A DNA stretch of 64,000 nucleotides. Origin: Cristatella mucedo. Its lineage: Eukaryota > Bryozoa > Phylactolaemata > Cristatellidae. Numbering within the stretch: the stretch's first letter is position 1; every line of letters starts with the position of its first letter. The DNA lies in assembly GCA_009760855.2 (NCBI GenBank), contig WPIO01000147.1, positions 476,001-540,000 of the forward strand, read 5' to 3'. The translations under genes were made by a program, and so were the position numbers. This document shows, in pieces, positions 63,370 to 64,000 of the stretch. The notes under the pieces were generated by a model, which saw only the letters and a program-made list of their open reading frames with translations, searched no databases and had not been told where the DNA came from.

Positions 63370-64000
63370 CGGAATAATGAAAAATAATTAAATTACATTT
63401 GTATAGCACCCAAGGAGAATAATAATGATACTATATTTGTATGGTGCCCTCATAAAACTGAATCGCTCTAGCCACTTTAATGATGTTGCATACAAAGTAT
63501 CACCAAACGTTTGGTGGTAACTTTCGCAAGCAGCAGGCATAGGCAGGTGCACGCACAGGAAGAAGAATCACAAATACACACCAAATGCTGCAATGAAAAC
63601 GTTATGACGTGCGACGGTAGTGAGTTCCAAACTTTGGGAGCATACGAACTAAAGGCACGGCCCTCCGACGGTTTTGAGGTGGCACGATGTGTGGTTAATC
63701 GATTGAAGTCAGTGCAGCGGGTTGTACGATTCATTGCCTGGTGAAGGAATAGTTCCGATAGGTAGGCTGGAGCCAGAGAATGAAGGGACGGACCTAAAAG
63801 TAAGTGACAGCACCTTGAAGTCGATGCGCTGCTTGACTGGCAGCCAGTGCAGGTTGACGAGAAGTGGCGCGCTGCGGTAAATGTGCCGCTCACGACAGAT
63901 GAGCCTAGCTGCAGAGTTTTGCACCAACTGAAAGCTCCTGCCTGATTGCACAGGCCGGTAGACCAGCAAGCAGTGAGTTGCAGAAGTCAATAACTCAATC
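63370..64000 (-). mobile_element. LINE-A antisense copy running off the window
   Basis: Starts with the complement of the family end and then the RT C-terminus. A minus-strand frame at 63477-63893 contains LHSLAPAYLSELFLHQAM and SSYAPKVWNSLPS; a second at 63709-63990 contains FQLVQNSAARLICRERH. It is truncated by the window end. Confidence 0.85.

Overview
The window is nuclear DNA from an animal. It has spliced protein-coding genes with GT..AG introns, long introns full of decayed retrotransposons, tRNA-derived SINEs, long (TA)n, (GT)n and (GA)n microsatellites, and canonical AATAAA signals. The species cannot be fixed from sequence alone. A short two-PDZ harmonin, a 162-residue SKP1, CR1/L2-type LINEs and an R2/NeSL-type element with a restriction-like endonuclease fit an invertebrate bilaterian. 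I assembled the gene models by hand from homology remembered from human proteins plus splice-site and reading-phase consistency. No alignment was run.

Three host genes are recognisable. (1) SAAL1 (armadillo-like, serum amyloid A-like 1) runs on the minus strand from a start near 3881 to at least 1108; its last exons are uncertain. (2) A harmonin (USH1C-type) scaffold gene runs on the plus strand from 30342 to 43364. It encodes a harmonin N-terminal domain, PDZ1, PDZ2 and an acidic tail ending T-Y-L; the first exon with the start codon was not found. (3) SKP1, the SCF ubiquitin-ligase adaptor, is complete on the minus strand in five coding exons from 51771 to 44974. Harmonin and SKP1 converge, with poly(A) signals only about 380 bp apart.

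Layout: 0-4 kb SAAL1; 4-7.6 kb a partly GC-rich probable promoter area and unexplained minus-strand ORFs; 7.6-8.4 kb a LINE-B fragment split by a solo LTR; 10.07-15.46 kb the left arm of a large inverted duplication; 15.5-16.6 kb unrecognised ORFs; 16.7-24.6 kb a cluster of LINE-A copies in both orientations, including one near full-length but broken copy and a nested insertion; 24.5-28.9 kb old repeats; 30.3-43.9 kb harmonin; 44.2-51.8 kb SKP1, with LINE fragments, SINEs and a long (GT)n in its introns; 52.3 kb a possible divergent first exon; 53.8-55.1 kb the R2/NeSL-like fragment; 55.22-59.32 kb the right arm of the inverted duplication; 60.9-62.3 kb a LINE-B copy with an uninterrupted 462-codon reverse transcriptase ORF; 63.4 kb to the end an antisense LINE-A copy.

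The host genes are not an operon. Harmonin would act as a scaffold at cell-cell or microvillar/stereociliary junctions, SKP1 in ubiquitin ligation, and SAAL1 in a poorly known role. The most notable points are the harmonin PDZ-ligand tail, the linkage of SAAL1 with harmonin (both at human 11p15.1), an inverted duplication whose arms lie about 40 kb apart and share a SINE, a SINE family with a covarying palindrome between its promoter boxes, and a solo LTR with an intact target-site duplication.
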